Below are positions 1 through 9,367 of a stretch of DNA of 46,403 bases, piece after piece (position 1 is the stretch's first letter; each line of letters starts with the position of its first letter). The notes beneath the pieces are model-generated. The model made no database searches. It worked only from the letters and a program-made list of their open reading frames with translations, and was not told where the DNA came from. Location of the stretch: NCBI GenBank assembly GCA_003209055.1, contig QCTB01000005.1:1-46403 (forward strand), given 5' to 3'. The stretch comes from Prochlorococcus sp. AG-670-O13. GTDB lineage: Bacteria; Cyanobacteriota; Cyanobacteriia; PCC-6307; Cyanobiaceae. Both the position numbers and the translations under genes were made by a program.

Positions 1-569
1 TCATAAACTTCTTCAGGTAGTTTACCAACTCTAATGTCAGAAGCTGAGACTTCATGAGGATCCATAACTCCTTTAGGTAAATATGCAAGTTCTCTAAGAG
101 GTTTTACGGATGGATCGGTTGTAACGTTTGTAGGTAGTCTGCCTAGTGCAATATTGTCGAAATTTAAATTATGTCTATCGAATGTAGCTAATTCATATTC
201 TTCAGTCATAGATAAGCAATTGGTTGGACAGTATTCAACACAATTTCCGCAAAAAATGCAAACTCCAAAGTCTATAGAGTAGTTTCTGAGTTCCTTTTTT
301 TTTGTTTCTTTATTCATAACCCAGTCAACCACTGGCAGATTGATTGGACAAACTCGTACACAAACTTCACAGGCTATACATTTATCAAATTCATAATGAA
401 TTCTTCCCCTATATCTCTCAGAAGGTATTAACTTTTCATAAGGATATTGTACGGTTACTGGTCTTCTACGGAGATGATCAAAAGTAACAGAAAGACCATC
501 ATATAGATATTTACCGGCACTAAAAGCCTCTTTAATATAGCTATTTACTTTTTGAAGAAAATCGTTCAT
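1..569 (-). CDS. ndhI: NAD(P)H-quinone oxidoreductase subunit I (NdhI), 3' end cut by window
   Basis: Encodes the 8Fe ferredoxin-like subunit of the cyanobacterial NDH-1 complex, which passes electrons to plastoquinone at the thylakoid membrane. I translated the reverse strand from the ATG at 567-569 and read 189 residues before the window edge. Two 4Fe-4S motifs are visible: C64/C67/C70/C74 in [12 protein letters not shown] and C104/C107/C110/C114 in [12 protein letters not shown]. The start [16 protein letters not shown] matches the family in style. It lies 70 bases downstream of ndhA on the same strand, the usual ndhA-ndhI order in cyanobacteria, and is probably co-transcribed with it. The C-terminus lies outside the window. 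Confidence 0.95.
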   Translation of the reverse strand, partial: MNDFLQKVNSYIKEAFSAGKYLYDGLSVTFDHLRRRPVTVQYPYEKLIPSERYRGRIHYEFDKCIACEVCVRVCPINLPVVDWVMNKETKKKELRNYSIDFGVCIFCGNCVEYCPTNCLSMTEEYELATFDRHNLNFDNIALGRLPTNVTTDPSVKPLRELAYLPKGVMDPHEVSASDIRVGKLPEEVY

Positions 570-639
570 TTTAAAGAGTTGTCTTTAATGGCTTTATTCT
601 AATGGATTAATTTAAAGTTCAAGTAAATAAACTTAAATT

Positions 640-1758
640 TTATCCACCAAAAAATTGAGGGAAAACTAGTTTTAACCCTGCGGTTAAAAGGAGATTAGCA
701 AGAGATATAGGCAAAAGAAACTTCCATCCTAGATCAAGTAGTTGATCTATTCTTACTCTTGGTGTTGTCCAGCGCAATAATATAGCTATGAAAACCAAGA
801 GATATGCTTTAAGAACAGTCATTACAATTCCGATGGAAGCTGTAAAAACTTGGATCACAGGAGCATTAATCGGAAGATTAAGAGCTTTTGCAATTAACTC
901 AACAGGAATAGGAAAACCCCATCCTCCCAAATAAAGTATGGATACTAGTAATGCAGATAGGATTAAGTTTATATAGCTGCCTAAGTAAAATAAGGCGAAT
1001 TTCATTCCAGCATATTCAGTTTGATAACCTGCTACTAATTCCTCTTCAGCTTCTGGCAAGTCAAATGGAAGCCTTTCACATTCGGCAAGAGCACATATCC
1101 AAAAAATTATGAATCCAATAGGTTGACGCCAAATATTCCAACTTAATATGCCAGACCCGCTCTGCTGATTAACAATATCAATCGTACTAAGAGAATTTGT
1201 CATTAATACGACAGCTAATACAGATAAAGCTAGAGGTATTTCGTAACTTATAGATTGAGCAGCGGCCCTTAAACCCCCTAAAAGTGAGTATTTATTATTT
1301 GAAGCATAACCACTCATAAGAAGACCGATGGGTTGAATACTACTCAGAGAAATCCAAAGAAATATTCCTATTCCAACATTACTAATAAGTAAGTTTTGAC
1401 CAAAAGGAACAATTAACCACGAAAGGATAACCGGTACTAATACTAATATTGGTCCTGCAGTAAAAAGAACCGAATCTGCTTTTGCAGGAATAATATCTTC
1501 TTTTACAAGTAATTTAAGACCGTCTGCGATTGGTTGAAGTACTCCTAAAGCCCCAGCATATTCAGGACCTATTCTTTGTTGAGCTGCTGCAGATATCTTT
1601 CTTTCTAACCAAACTGTGACTAATACTCCAATCACTGCAGATACTAAAACTAATAACATTGGCAGTGGAAGCCAAATAATATGAGCAAGTTCACTAGATA
1701 GCCCAAAACCCTTTAAAATTTCGCTGAAACTATATTCGAGATCTAATCCGGAGTTCAA
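640..1758 (-). CDS. ndhA: NAD(P)H-quinone oxidoreductase subunit 1 (NdhA)
   Basis: A 372-residue polytopic membrane subunit of NDH-1, homologous to complex I subunit 1/NuoH, which forms part of the quinone chamber. The family signatures [18 protein letters not shown] (about residues 52-69) and [20 protein letters not shown] (about 225-244) are both present. About eight hydrophobic segments fit the family. The start is TTG (complement of 1756-1758), chosen because it gives the N-terminus [11 protein letters not shown] and no better ATG lies nearby. It sits between gltA upstream and ndhI downstream. Confidence 0.96.
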   Translation of the reverse strand: MNSGLDLEYSFSEILKGFGLSSELAHIIWLPLPMLLVLVSAVIGVLVTVWLERKISAAAQQRIGPEYAGALGVLQPIADGLKLLVKEDIIPAKADSVLFTAGPILVLVPVILSWLIVPFGQNLLISNVGIGIFLWISLSSIQPIGLLMSGYASNNKYSLLGGLRAAAQSISYEIPLALSVLAVVLMTNSLSTIDIVNQQSGSGILSWNIWRQPIGFIIFWICALAECERLPFDLPEAEEELVAGYQTEYAGMKFALFYLGSYINLILSALLVSILYLGGWGFPIPVELIAKALNLPINAPVIQVFTASIGIVMTVLKAYLLVFIAILLRWTTPRVRIDQLLDLGWKFLLPISLANLLLTAGLKLVFPQFFGG

Positions 1759-1833
1759 AATTTTATTGTTATTTATTCTATAGATTAACTCGCCGTAAAC
1801 GATATGTGTGTATTTTATGGAAAGCTGAAAATA

Positions 1834-2979
1834 TTATTTTCTATTTTCTAAATTAATCCATTCCCTTGGAGCCGAACCAGTATAAATTTGAGACGGTCTA
1901 AAAATTCTGTTTGCTCCTAGTTGTTCCCTCCAATGTGCTAACCAACCTGCGACTCTGGATATTGCAAAAATAGGAGTAAACAAGTCTCTAGGAATACCAA
2001 GTTTTCTATAAACAAGTCCAGAATAGAAATCAACATTAGGAAAGATTCCTTTTGGTCCTAGCCTTGGGATTGCTTCTAACTCTAATTTTTTTGCAACTTC
2101 ATACATCTCATCATTACCAAATCTAATAAAAAGCTCTTCAGCTAATTTTTGAAGAATATTTGCTCTAGGATCTTTGACTTTGTATTCTCTATGACCGAAA
2201 CCCATTATTTTACTTTTATTTTTGATCGCATCCTCTAAAAAATAGCTAGCTTTTTCAGGAGTTTTAATATCTTCCAACATGGCAATCACATCTTCATTTG
2301 CTCCTCCATGGAGAGGACCAGCTAACGTTCCCACTGCAGAAGCAATTACGGCATATGGGTCTGTAAGAGTGCTAGCAGTAACTCTCGCGCTAAATGTACT
2401 TGCATTTAAACTATGCTCTGCATGTAGTATTAAGCATCTATCAAAAACTTTCGCAGCTATTGGATCTTGTTCTTTCTCAGTCAACATATAAAGAAAATTT
2501 GACGAGTATGACAAGTCATCTCTAGGTTGAATAGGATCTTGTCCTTTTCTAATCAGTTGAAATGCTGCAATCATGGTGGGTATTTTGGCGATAAGTCTAA
2601 TCACAGCGTTGTATATATATTTTGGATCATCAATTGCTCTCCTGGAATAAAAAAGACCTAGAGATGCAGCACTAGATTGCAGGGCATCCATAGGATGTCC
2701 TGTAGCAGGAAAACATTTCATCATATCTCTAACTCTGAAACTTAATCTGCGATGCATTTGAACTTCTTGTTCAAAATCTCTTAGTTCTGTTGCTGTTGGT
2801 AATTCTCCCCAAATTAATAAAAAAGCAGTTTCTAAAAAACTACTTTTTTGAGCTAATTCTTCAATTGAGTAGCCTCTGTATAATAATTTCCCTTTTTGAC
2901 CGTCAATATCACATATCGCTGAATTAGTTACTGGGACACCTTCTAATCCTGGTTTTAAAATTAGTTTGTTAGTGTCCAA
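1834..2979 (-). CDS. gltA: Citrate synthase
   Basis: Condenses oxaloacetate and acetyl-CoA to citrate, feeding the 2-oxoglutarate branch used for nitrogen assimilation. The 381-residue protein has the type II motifs: LHAEHSLNASTFSARV with a catalytic His, LAGPLHGGANEDV with the second His, and MGFGHREYKVKDPRA around the third active-site region. The start is TTG (complement of 2977-2979). An in-frame TGA stop lies four codons upstream and the conserved start of the fold (LKPGLEGVPVTNSAI) follows at once, so TTG is the best candidate. It lies 75 bases upstream of ndhA on the same strand, so read-through into the ndh genes is possible. Confidence 0.95.
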   Translation of the reverse strand: MDTNKLILKPGLEGVPVTNSAICDIDGQKGKLLYRGYSIEELAQKSSFLETAFLLIWGELPTATELRDFEQEVQMHRRLSFRVRDMMKCFPATGHPMDALQSSAASLGLFYSRRAIDDPKYIYNAVIRLIAKIPTMIAAFQLIRKGQDPIQPRDDLSYSSNFLYMLTEKEQDPIAAKVFDRCLILHAEHSLNASTFSARVTASTLTDPYAVIASAVGTLAGPLHGGANEDVIAMLEDIKTPEKASYFLEDAIKNKSKIMGFGHREYKVKDPRANILQKLAEELFIRFGNDEMYEVAKKLELEAIPRLGPKGIFPNVDFYSGLVYRKLGIPRDLFTPIFAISRVAGWLAHWREQLGANRIFRPSQIYTGSAPREWINLENRK

Positions 2980-3050
2980 TTTTTTACTTCAAAATAAATT
3001 GTTTATAGGTATAAGATAGTCAAATAATTTTTAGTTAACCACAAGATATC

Positions 3051-3064
3051 AATCAAATTTGATT
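3051..3064. repeat. Perfect 14-base palindrome upstream of gltA
   Basis: The palindrome AATCAAATTTGATT lies in the 86-base gap between the DUF3352-like gene and gltA, about 72 bases upstream of the gltA start codon. It could be an operator or a weak hairpin ending the upstream transcript. AT-rich DNA produces such palindromes by chance, so I claim only the symmetry. Confidence 0.3.
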
Positions 3065-3065
3065 A

Positions 3066-4529
3066 TTAAAATATTTTCAGATTGGTTTCTGCATAGTAAA
3101 TAGGTGTTGTTTCTGGAATAGATTGTTTTATTACTGATTTAAATTCTTTAATAGATACGTTAATTATATTTTTAAAAAAGAAATTAATGTTTTCTATATA
3201 AGCAACTTCTTTAGGTTGTATATAATGTGTATTTTTAAGATTAATTTTTTTATTTAAAAAGTATTTTCCATAACTATCTCCTTTATTGTTAGTGAATTCC
3301 TTTGATATTAATTCTATATCTTCTTCTTTTATTAAACTATTACTAATAAAGGTTAAATTATCAGATTGAGCTGAAAATATATTTTTGTAATTTGATTGCT
3401 TTATAATATCTTTCTCTTGTTTAAGTATATTTTTTGAATATATTGTAAAAATATTATTATTTTTTTCTAAACTATATTTATTAAAATCTTTTAATAATCT
3501 TATATTTTCGATAGATAAATTACTATTATCATATATTATAATCCAATTTTTATCAGAGATTAGAAATAGTATATTTTGTTTTAATTTATCATTTAATTCT
3601 TTAAAAAAAGCTTTTTCAAAACTATTTACTTGAATATTATCAAGAAAATCATATGTATTTAGTAAATCATTATAAATTGATATTTGATATTTTTTGCTAT
3701 TAATTGTATCCTCTTTAACTATTTTTTTATAAGACATAATATCTAAATTTTTTTTATTATTTAATAAATACGATTTTAAAATATATTTTTTATCTTTAGA
3801 TTCAAATATTGTTGCTAAATAATTATCTTTAATTAGAGAATAATCTTCATCATTTAATAGTTGATTTACTTTAAAGTCTTTAGTTATTAAGACATTATTT
3901 TCATTTTTAAAATTTTTTAATAGTTCTTTTAATTTAATATAATTTGTTCCTATTTTTTTAGTAATATTTTTTGTTTGTAAGGCATCAATAATTAATTTTT
4001 TATTAGATGAAGTAAGTATATAACCATCATTAGTACGATAAATATATTTTAAATAATTTAATTTATTTTCTCTAGATATTTTAATCAATTTATCAGGCTC
4101 ATCAACTTTATTAGTAAGATTTAGAATATCGTCGATATCTTTTTTTTCTTTGATTTTAAATATAATTAAAATATCGTCTATATCCTTTTTTTCATTTTCA
4201 TAGGTGGTAATTGTAAGTTCATCATTATAAATATCTTCTAATTTGTTGGAACCTAAATCTATACCTAGATAAGCCAAAATACTATCTTTCATCAAATTAA
4301 GCTTGTTCTGATCCTTTGCTTCATATTTTTTTTTGATATCATTGATGATCTTTGAACTTTTAGAATTCGAAATTAAAAATATTTTGTTATCTGTAGGAAG
4401 GTACTTTAAAATTTGTAGTTCTGAAATATCAACTGGGTTAACTTTATTTAAACTATAAGATATTTCTTCAAATCCTAAAACAAAGTATAAAAAAATTATA
4501 ATGCTTAAGATTAATAATTTAATATTCAT
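3066..4529 (-). CDS. DUF3352-like membrane-anchored protein of unknown function
   Basis: A 487-residue protein with one N-terminal hydrophobic segment (LLILSIIIFLYFVLGF), read as a signal anchor or uncleaved signal. The rest is a hydrophilic Lys/Asn/Ile-rich domain probably outside the cytoplasm. The early block (VDISELQILKYLPTDNKIFL) resembles cyanobacterial DUF3352 proteins, but I assign the family by likeness only. I chose the ATG at 4529 over an in-frame TTG at 4550, because it places the hydrophobic segment at the N-terminus. The gene is more AT-rich than its neighbours (12 G/C in 3181-3240, against 25 in 1021-1080 of ndhA). It contains an internal repeat, EKKDIDDIL twice with a 45-base period. 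No catalytic motif is visible. Confidence 0.75.
   Translation of the reverse strand: MNIKLLILSIIIFLYFVLGFEEISYSLNKVNPVDISELQILKYLPTDNKIFLISNSKSSKIINDIKKKYEAKDQNKLNLMKDSILAYLGIDLGSNKLEDIYNDELTITTYENEKKDIDDILIIFKIKEKKDIDDILNLTNKVDEPDKLIKISRENKLNYLKYIYRTNDGYILTSSNKKLIIDALQTKNITKKIGTNYIKLKELLKNFKNENNVLITKDFKVNQLLNDEDYSLIKDNYLATIFESKDKKYILKSYLLNNKKNLDIMSYKKIVKEDTINSKKYQISIYNDLLNTYDFLDNIQVNSFEKAFFKELNDKLKQNILFLISDKNWIIIYDNSNLSIENIRLLKDFNKYSLEKNNNIFTIYSKNILKQEKDIIKQSNYKNIFSAQSDNLTFISNSLIKEEDIELISKEFTNNKGDSYGKYFLNKKINLKNTHYIQPKEVAYIENINFFFKNIINVSIKEFKSVIKQSIPETTPIYYAETNLKIF
4122..4193 (-). repeat. Internal 27-base direct repeat in the DUF3352-like gene
   Basis: Two copies of a 27-base unit encoding EKKDIDDIL lie at 4167-4193 and 4122-4148, offset by 45 bases. 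The copies differ at a few bases but give identical peptides. This suggests a small in-frame duplication in a low-complexity, Lys/Asp-rich stretch. Confidence 0.7.
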
Positions 4530-4611
4530 TTTTATTTTTATTTTTAACAATAAACATATACTTGCAACTTTACTTATTAAATTGTAAATAATAAATCGCT
4601 AATTCTAAAAA

Positions 4612-4962
4612 TTGGGCAATTTTCCGAAAACTATAAATGCTTTTGATCTTAATAAATGGTTTAATTCTGAAGATCAAAACCCTATTATTATTGATGTTAG
4701 GGAGGACTTAGAAATAAAGATAGCTACTTTTCCTAAAGAATTCTTACATTTACCAATGAGTAAAGTTACGGCTGAGTACGTAAAAACAAAAATTAGCAAT
4801 GCAAAGGATAAAAAGTTTGTCGTTCTTTGTCATGCAGGTATACGAAGTTATAATTTTGCACAATGGTCATTAGATAATGATCTCGTAAATGAGATTTGGA
4901 ATCTTGAAGAAGGTATAGATGGATGGAGTAAGTATATTGATCAAACAATTCCTAGATATTAA
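4612..4962 (+). CDS. Single-domain rhodanese-like protein
   Basis: A 116-residue stand-alone rhodanese domain, cytoplasmic with no signal peptide. The active-site loop CHAGIRS (Cys about residue 73) follows a beta-strand (FVVLC), and the N-terminal IIIDVRE block is typical. Such proteins move sulfane sulfur or act as thiol-redox partners; the substrate cannot be read from sequence. The start is TTG at 4612, giving MGNFPKTINAFDLNKW; there is no ATG near it in frame. It is divergent from the DUF3352-like gene, and its stop codon abuts the trpB stop codon with no base between. Confidence 0.88.
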   Translation: MGNFPKTINAFDLNKWFNSEDQNPIIIDVREDLEIKIATFPKEFLHLPMSKVTAEYVKTKISNAKDKKFVVLCHAGIRSYNFAQWSLDNDLVNEIWNLEEGIDGWSKYIDQTIPRY

Positions 4963-6207
4963 TTACTTAATATCTAAAGATGATGCGACAGTATTAACAT
5001 CCTTATCTCCTCTACCAGAACAATTTATTACTATTTCTGTATCTTTATCTAAGGTAGGACATAATTTTTCTAACCAAGCAAAGGCATGAGCTGTTTCGAG
5101 TGCAGGGATAATCCCTTCAAGTTCACTAACTAGTTTTAAAGCTTCTAAAGCCTCCGCATCAGTAACAGAGCCATATTCTGCTCTTCCTATATCTTTTAAA
5201 TAACTATGTTCAGGACCTACTCCAGGATAATCAAGACCGGCACTTATAGAATGTGCCTCTTGTACTTGACCATCCTTATCTTGTAAAAGAAGACTCATTG
5301 ATCCATGAAGAATTCCTAGGGATCCTTTAGTAATAGTCGCGGCATGTTTTTCTGTATTGACTCCGCTTCCTGCCGCTTCAACTCCAATGAGTCGAACTGA
5401 TTTGTCTTTCACAAAAGGATGAAAAAGACCCATTGCATTTGATCCTCCACCTACACAAGCAAGCAAAATATCAGGTAATGATCCAAATGATTCTAGACAT
5501 TGTTTTTTAGCTTCTTCTCCTATAACTGCATGAAAATCTCTAACAATCATTGGGAATGGGTGTGGTCCTGCAACTGAACCTAAAATATAGTGTGTTGTTT
5601 CTACATTAGATACCCAATCCCTTATAGCTTCGCTAGTTGCATCTTTGAGAGTTGCAGTACCTGAAGTGACAACTTTAACTTCTGCGCCTAAAAGTTTCAT
5701 CCTAAAGACGTTTAATGATTGTCTTTTGATGTCTTCTGCTCCCATGTAAATAATACATTGCAAGCCAAATCTCGCGCATACAGTGGCAGTAGCAACTCCG
5801 TGTTGACCAGCACCTGTTTCTGCAATTATTCTTTGTTTACCCATTCTTATCGCTAATAAAGCTTGCCCTAATGCATTATTGATTTTGTGAGCACCAGTAT
5901 GGTTCAGGTCTTCTCTTTTGAGCCAAATCCTGCTAGTAGAGGTTTTTGTTTGGTAATGTTCTGTAAGTCTTTTAGCTTCATACAGTGGAGTCTCTCTTCC
6001 TACATAAGTTTTCAACAAATGATTTAATTCATTAATAAATTGTTTATCTTTCCATGCATCAGATGCTGCTTCTTCCAGTTCAAAAAGAGCTGGCATTAGT
6101 GTTTCAGGAACATACTGACCTCCATATTTTCCAAATCTTCCTTCTTTAGAAGGTTGATTTAAATCATCATTATTATTTTGATTCTGACGAGAAATTGTAC
6201 TTACCAA
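4963..6207 (-). CDS. trpB: Tryptophan synthase beta subunit
   Basis: Makes L-tryptophan from indole and serine with pyridoxal phosphate. The 414-residue protein has the PLP-lysine motif [15 protein letters not shown], the [15 protein letters not shown] loop, the glycine-rich phosphate site [10 protein letters not shown] and the C-terminal [10 protein letters not shown]. The first in-frame ATG falls inside the conserved [14 protein letters not shown] block, so the TTG at 6205-6207 ([10 protein letters not shown]) is the plausible start. It stands alone, without trpA beside it, as is common in cyanobacteria. It is divergent from the SUI1 gene across 47 bases and convergent with the rhodanese gene. 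Confidence 0.96.
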   Translation of the reverse strand: MVSTISRQNQNNNDDLNQPSKEGRFGKYGGQYVPETLMPALFELEEAASDAWKDKQFINELNHLLKTYVGRETPLYEAKRLTEHYQTKTSTSRIWLKREDLNHTGAHKINNALGQALLAIRMGKQRIIAETGAGQHGVATATVCARFGLQCIIYMGAEDIKRQSLNVFRMKLLGAEVKVVTSGTATLKDATSEAIRDWVSNVETTHYILGSVAGPHPFPMIVRDFHAVIGEEAKKQCLESFGSLPDILLACVGGGSNAMGLFHPFVKDKSVRLIGVEAAGSGVNTEKHAATITKGSLGILHGSMSLLLQDKDGQVQEAHSISAGLDYPGVGPEHSYLKDIGRAEYGSVTDAEALEALKLVSELEGIIPALETAHAFAWLEKLCPTLDKDTEIVINCSGRGDKDVNTVASSLDIK

Positions 6208-6254
6208 TTTTTTATAGTATAAGTATGAACTAACTATAGATTATATAAAAAATA

Positions 6255-6578
6255 ATGGGAAAAAAAAATTGGATTGAATTTGATAACCAAGAAAATATTT
6301 ATGAAGAAATACCTAAAGAAGAGAATTTAAAAGAAATATCAAAAATAAATATCTCAAAACAAAAAAAGGGTAAAAAAGGAAAAACTATTACTTTAATAAA
6401 AGGTTTAGCTATTAGAAATAAAACAGAAGTAAAGCAATTACTAAAAAAAATGAAAGTTTTTTGTGGTACTGGAGGAACTGTAATAGGTGAAGATATTCAA
6501 TTGCAAGGAGATATGGTAAACAAATCTATCGAGTTTCTTCGCAAAGAAGGATTTCAAAATTTATTAGTCAAGAGTTAA
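6255..6578 (+). CDS. yciH: SUI1/eIF1-like translation factor (YciH family)
   Basis: A 107-residue protein whose C-terminal 65 residues form an SUI1 domain: KGKTITLIKGL, LLKKMKVFCGTGGTVIG and IQLQGDMVNKSIEFLRKEGF. The first 40 residues are a charged, Lys/Glu-rich tail without clear structure. Bacterial YciH proteins are thought to affect initiation fidelity at the small ribosomal subunit. It starts with ATG and lies 31 bases upstream of cysC, so the two may share a transcript. Confidence 0.88.
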   Translation: MGKKNWIEFDNQENIYEEIPKEENLKEISKINISKQKKGKKGKTITLIKGLAIRNKTEVKQLLKKMKVFCGTGGTVIGEDIQLQGDMVNKSIEFLRKEGFQNLLVKS

Positions 6579-6609
6579 AATAGATTTCTACTTTTAGAAA
6601 CATAAAAAG

Positions 6610-7236
6610 ATGACGGAACTAAATCCAAAAAATTCAGAAAGAAATATAAAATGGCACAATTTAACTATTGATAGAAATAAGTTAGAAAAAATGAGAGGTC
6701 ATAAAGGAATGGTAATTTGGTTTACAGGTTTATCAGGGTCTGGGAAAAGCACCTTAGCCAATGCTGTAAATGAGGTTTTACACTTGGATAGTTTTTCAAC
6801 TTTTGTATTAGACGGAGATAATATTAGACATGGTTTATGCAAGGATCTTGGATTTTCTGATGAAGATAGGGAAGAAAACATAAGAAGAATTGGAGAAGTA
6901 GCTAATTTATTTATGAATGCGGGAATCATAACTATTACAGCATTTGTCTCCCCTTTCATTAGTGATAGAAATAAGGTTAGAAAAATTATTGGATCAAAGG
7001 ATTTTATTGAAGTATATTGCGCTGCAGATATTGAAGTATGTGAGCGTAGAGATACTAAAGGTTTATATAAAAAGGCACGTTTAGGAGAAATTAAAGAATT
7101 TACCGGGATATCTAGTCCATATGAGGCACCTGCAAATCCAGAAATAGTTGTTGATACAGGTTCCTTAGGTTTAAATGATTCTGTTGAAAAAGTCATTAAT
7201 TACCTTAGAGAACAGAATTTACTTGAAAGAATTTAA
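6610..7236 (+). CDS. cysC: Adenylylsulfate (APS) kinase
   Basis: Phosphorylates APS to PAPS in assimilatory sulfate reduction. The 208-residue protein has the P-loop GLSGSGKST (about residues 40-48), DGDNIRHGL for APS binding, the ITAFVSPF segment with the serine that is phosphorylated in some family members, and KEFTGISSPYEAP in the lid region. Length fits a stand-alone CysC. It follows yciH in the same direction and its stop is 15 bases from the purE stop on the other strand. Confidence 0.95.
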   Translation: MTELNPKNSERNIKWHNLTIDRNKLEKMRGHKGMVIWFTGLSGSGKSTLANAVNEVLHLDSFSTFVLDGDNIRHGLCKDLGFSDEDREENIRRIGEVANLFMNAGIITITAFVSPFISDRNKVRKIIGSKDFIEVYCAADIEVCERRDTKGLYKKARLGEIKEFTGISSPYEAPANPEIVVDTGSLGLNDSVEKVINYLREQNLLERI

Positions 7237-7251
7237 TTTATTTGAAACTAT

Positions 7252-7788
7252 TTAGTCAGTTTTCAGAAAATTATCAGTTCCTAGAGAAGATAATTTACTA
7301 TTTTTAGTTCTAACTTGTTTATGGAGTTTTTCTCTAAAGCTTTTCATTTTTAATCCTAAATCTTTATCAAATAAACTAAGGATTTGAATTGCTAATAAAC
7401 CAGCATTTTTCGCACCGTTTATTGCTACTGTTGCTACGGGAATCCCTGCAGGCATTTGAACAATTGATAGTAGGGAGTCAATTCCTTTTAAAGTTTTACT
7501 TTCTACTGGTACGCCGATGATCGGGATACATGTGAGTGAAGCTAGCATGCCAGGCAGGTGAGCAGCTCCACCAGCCCCTGCGATAATAACTTTTATATTT
7601 TTTGATTCTGCTTTTTTTGCATATTCCATCATTTCCATTGGGGTTCGATGTGCAGAAAGTATACAAACATCAGTTTCTATTCCAAATTCGTTCAATATAT
7701 CTACTGCAGGTTTCAAAGTTTTTAGATCTGAATCACTTCCCATTACTACAGCAATTTTATAAATATTGCTGGAATTCAAGTCTGACAA
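7252..7788 (-). CDS. purE: N5-carboxyaminoimidazole ribonucleotide mutase (class I PurE)
   Basis: Converts N5-CAIR to CAIR in purine synthesis. The signature motifs are [20 protein letters not shown] with the catalytic His, [11 protein letters not shown] and [20 protein letters not shown]. The 178 residues include a short Lys-rich C-terminal tail beyond the usual 160-170. The start is TTG (complement of 7786-7788, [16 protein letters not shown]). The first in-frame ATG falls inside the nucleotide-binding MGSDSD motif and would break the fold. It is divergent from chlM. Confidence 0.94.
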   Translation of the reverse strand: MSDLNSSNIYKIAVVMGSDSDLKTLKPAVDILNEFGIETDVCILSAHRTPMEMMEYAKKAESKNIKVIIAGAGGAAHLPGMLASLTCIPIIGVPVESKTLKGIDSLLSIVQMPAGIPVATVAINGAKNAGLLAIQILSLFDKDLGLKMKSFREKLHKQVRTKNSKLSSLGTDNFLKTD

Positions 7789-7879
7789 AATAACAAATCA
7801 ATTCTTTTCTTATAATGACGTGCAATTACTTGTGCGCTAGTTAGTTAGTATTAAAAAGACTAATTTTGTATGAATTGTT

Positions 7880-8581
7880 ATGACGTCAAATAAAAATCTT
7901 GAAAAAAGTGAAGTTAGGGAGTATTTCAATGGTACTGGTTTTGATCGATGGAGAAAAATCTATAGTAAATCAGAAGAAATAAATACAGTACAGAAAAATA
8001 TTAGAAAAGGTCATCAAAAAACTGTCGATGATGTCGTTTCATACGTAAAAAATTATTCTGAATTAACAAGTAAGACTTTTTGTGATGCTGGTTGCGGTGT
8101 TGGAAGTTTAGCAATTCCTTTACTAAAACTTGGTATTAAAGATTTGCAGGTTAGTGATATATCTTCTGAAATGATTAAAGAAACAAAGAAACGTATCAAT
8201 GAATTAGGTTTAAGTAAAAGAAAAATTAAATTTCTAACTAGTGATCTTGAACAGTTAAGAGGGTTATTTGATGTTGTCATTTGTTTAGATGTATTTATTC
8301 ATTACCCGCAACCAGTCGCTGAAGAAATGGTCAGACATTTATGTGACTTGAGTAAGGAGAAGCTAATTGTTAGTTTTGCTCCTTATACACCAATGTTGGC
8401 AGTTTTAAAGAATATTGGAAAGTTGTTTCCCGGGCCAAGTAAAACTACTAGGGCTTATACATTAAGAGAAAAAGGGATTATTAATGCTGCTAATGAAAAA
8501 GGATTTATTGTAGTTCGAAAGAAATTAAATCAAGCTCCATTTTATTTTTCCAAATTAATTGAATTTAACAAAGTTAAATAA
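7880..8581 (+). CDS. chlM: Mg-protoporphyrin IX methyltransferase
   Basis: Transfers a methyl group from S-adenosylmethionine to Mg-protoporphyrin IX, an early committed step of chlorophyll synthesis. The 233-residue protein has the SAM-binding motif CDAGCGVGSLAIPL, the acidic strand DLQVSDIS and VVICLDVFIHYP. The N-terminal EVREYFNGTGFDRWRKIYS and the FPGPSKTTRAY segment are typical of ChlM. It is divergent from purE across 91 bases and ends one base from the response-regulator stop. Confidence 0.95.
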   Translation: MTSNKNLEKSEVREYFNGTGFDRWRKIYSKSEEINTVQKNIRKGHQKTVDDVVSYVKNYSELTSKTFCDAGCGVGSLAIPLLKLGIKDLQVSDISSEMIKETKKRINELGLSKRKIKFLTSDLEQLRGLFDVVICLDVFIHYPQPVAEEMVRHLCDLSKEKLIVSFAPYTPMLAVLKNIGKLFPGPSKTTRAYTLREKGIINAANEKGFIVVRKKLNQAPFYFSKLIEFNKVK

Positions 8582-8582
8582 A

Positions 8583-9311
8583 TTATTTTACTAGGTGATT
8601 TTCAAGTGCATAACGGACTAATTCGGTTCTGCTAGATGTACTTGTTTTAATAAAAAGCCTGCTTACATATTTTTCAACATTTCTAATAGAGGTTTCAAGT
8701 TGTCTGGCAATTTCTTTATTCATCAGGCCTTCTGCTACAAGTTGAAGTACGCTTGCTTCTCTTGGCGTAAAACTTGGAATATCTATAGAATTTTCTTGAT
8801 TGAGTGGATTCTGATCTGTAAGCATAGATTTTATTTCAGTGATCTGTTTTGCCATTTTACTAACATCAATATCAGCAAATCGGGCTGCTTCTTTTAGTAA
8901 TCGCTCTTGCCTACTAATTACATTTTTAACTCTTGCAGATAATTCATCTGGATCAAAAGGTTTAGCAATATAATCATCAATACCTGCAAGATATCCTTGG
9001 GTTCTGTCTAAAGTCATTCCCTTTGCTGTAAGAAAAATAACTGGAGTTCCTCCTAGCTTTTCATCTCCTCTTATTTTTTCTAACAAAGCATAACCATTTG
9101 ATCTCGGCATCATAATATCGCTAATAATAAGATCTGGGAAAATTGTTTGAGCTTTTTCCCATCCATCTTCTCCGTCAACCGCAATAAAAATTTCAAATCC
9201 TTCGTCTTCGAGAAATGTTTTTACAGCTGTTCTTAAACCAGGCTCATCATCTACTAACAAAATTTTTGATTTTCTAATTGCTTCATTATTTATTTGATTA
9301 GTGTCATTCAT
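8583..9311 (-). CDS. rre1: NarL/LuxR-type response regulator (Rre1/Ycf29-like)
   Basis: A DNA-binding two-component regulator of 242 residues. The receiver domain (about 15-135) has the acidic pair in LLVDDEPG, the phospho-acceptor Asp65 in LIISDIMMPRSNG, and the conserved Lys in IAKPFDPDEL. The LuxR-type helix-turn-helix (about 178-240) has FTPREASVLQLVAEG and SIRNVEKYVSRLF. Architecture and linker resemble Rre1 of cyanobacteria and Ycf29 of red-algal plastids, which works with histidine kinase Hik2 in stress responses. The ortholog assignment is from memory. No kinase gene is adjacent. Confidence 0.85.
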   Translation of the reverse strand: MNDTNQINNEAIRKSKILLVDDEPGLRTAVKTFLEDEGFEIFIAVDGEDGWEKAQTIFPDLIISDIMMPRSNGYALLEKIRGDEKLGGTPVIFLTAKGMTLDRTQGYLAGIDDYIAKPFDPDELSARVKNVISRQERLLKEAARFADIDVSKMAKQITEIKSMLTDQNPLNQENSIDIPSFTPREASVLQLVAEGLMNKEIARQLETSIRNVEKYVSRLFIKTSTSSRTELVRYALENHLVK

Positions 9312-9367
9312 TTTTTTAATTTTGAATTAAATTTTCTTTAGCCTAATGATAATTTTATATACTAGAT

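Noticed and set aside
6699-7196. Long antisense ORF opposite cysC, and similar opposite-strand ORFs (for example 44617-44931 and 45160-45528)
   Set aside because: Each lies wholly inside a well-supported gene on the other strand and has no recognisable domain; these are shadow frames.
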